Positions 5,711 to 5,913 of a stretch of DNA of 5,913 bases are shown piece after piece. Position numbers and translations under genes: made by a program. Origin of the DNA: JAKEGK01 sp036507695 (GTDB lineage: Bacteria > Pseudomonadota > Gammaproteobacteria > SZUA-152); NCBI GenBank assembly GCA_036507695.1, contig DATCIR010000295.1:1-5913 (forward strand), written 5' to 3'. Position 1 is the stretch's first letter, and the number at the start of each line of letters is the position of its first letter. The notes beneath the pieces were generated by a model. The model worked only from the letters and a program-made list of their open reading frames with translations. It did no database searches and was not told the origin of the DNA.

Positions 5711-5911
5711 TCAATTACGGTGTTCAAGGCCAAGCCGCACCGCCGGTGGGTCAACACCGGTCGTGTTAAACAGGCACTGGTACAGCACGCCGGGATGCAA
5801 CTGCACCCAGCCGTTCAGGTCATGCGGCAAGGTAAACACCAGGTGAAAGTAATTCACCGGCAACACCTGTTGTAACTGACGTTCACACCACTGCTGCGTG
5901 GCCTGTTGTTG
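5711..5911 (-). pseudogene. IS91-family transposase fragment
   Basis: The frame enters from outside the window and reads 66 codons to a TGA. The segment ERQLQQVLPVNYFHLVFTLP, followed by HDLNGWVQLHPGVLYQCLF, is a close match to the conserved region just after the zinc-binding part of IS91-type Y2 transposases. After CLF (about 5768) the sequence departs from the family and stops 18 codons later. The HUH motif and the paired catalytic tyrosines that should follow are absent. It is therefore a dead fragment as far as this window shows. The N-terminal zinc-finger part would lie beyond 5913. Confidence 0.82.
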
Positions 5912-5913
5912 GC

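Larger units (their letters stand above)
5549..5913 (-). mobile_element. IS91-family insertion sequence remnant, right part, internally deleted
   Basis: The transposase fragment at the right edge of the window marks an IS91-type rolling-circle element in minus orientation. After about 5768 the transposase similarity stops, and the next 220 bp carry no clear protein. The element appears to be joined directly to its far 3' end, which has a GC-rich hairpin (5554-5567). The tetranucleotide GTTC (minus, 5548-5545) sits a few bases beyond the hairpin, coinciding with the R'' of attC0. IS91-family elements are known to end next to GTTC/CTTG-type tetramers (GAAC/CAAG on the other strand), so this may be the insertion point. 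The exact boundary is inferred. Confidence 0.6.

Noticed and set aside
5621..5875. Open frame on the plus strand (84 codons)
   Set aside because: It runs antisense to the IS91 transposase fragment, whose protein similarity is clear, and has no ribosome site.

Overview
The window looks like a gammaproteobacterial chromosome fragment, probably from an aquatic or soil organism. This rests on the kinase style, a RAYT transposase, an IS91-type transposase and integron-type attC sites. Genus cannot be set from the sequence.

Layout. (1) Positions 1-630 (+) hold the 3' end of a hybrid sensor kinase, a receiver domain followed by an Hpt domain. (2) Positions 631-890 are a non-coding gap. (3) Positions 891-3584 (+) are a probable two-gene operon: a secreted family-3 solute-binding protein, then a membrane histidine kinase with HAMP, PAS, HisKA and HATPase domains. 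It looks like a ligand-sensing signalling pair, with no response regulator in view. (4) Positions 3506-4083 (-) are a remnant of a REP-associated tyrosine (RAYT, HUH) transposase with its 5' repeat sequence. It overlaps the kinase 3' end and has probably replaced the kinase's native C-terminus. (5) Positions 4083-5548 (-) are a small array of integron-type gene cassettes with no integrase in the window. (6) Positions 5549-5913 (-) are the remains of an IS91-family (Y2 HUH) element.

The cassette array is the main discovery. Reading the minus strand: attC0 (5548-5482), cassette B (5490-4980; a 128-aa AT-rich protein, attC1 at its end), cassette A (4979-4293; a 206-aa five-helix membrane protein, attC2 at its end), and cassette C (from 4292, broken after about 62 codons by the RAYT remnant). 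Two exact matches support the cassette boundaries. The bases opening cassette A, (G)TTATGTGCC, are the exact complement of the R'' end of its own attC2, GGCACATAAC. The bases opening cassette B, (G)TTAGAAGTC, are the exact complement of the R'' end of its own attC1, GACTTCTAAC. This is expected if each cassette once existed as a circle closed at its attC. The cassette reading also moves two start codons: the longest open frames of A and B begin inside attC sites, whereas good ribosome binding sites lie just after them.

The array is therefore a CALIN-like fragment (attC cluster lacking an integrase) eroded on both sides by single-strand-DNA (HUH) transposons: RAYT debris on the left and an IS91 remnant on the right. 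Neither intact cassette protein has a function I can recognise.
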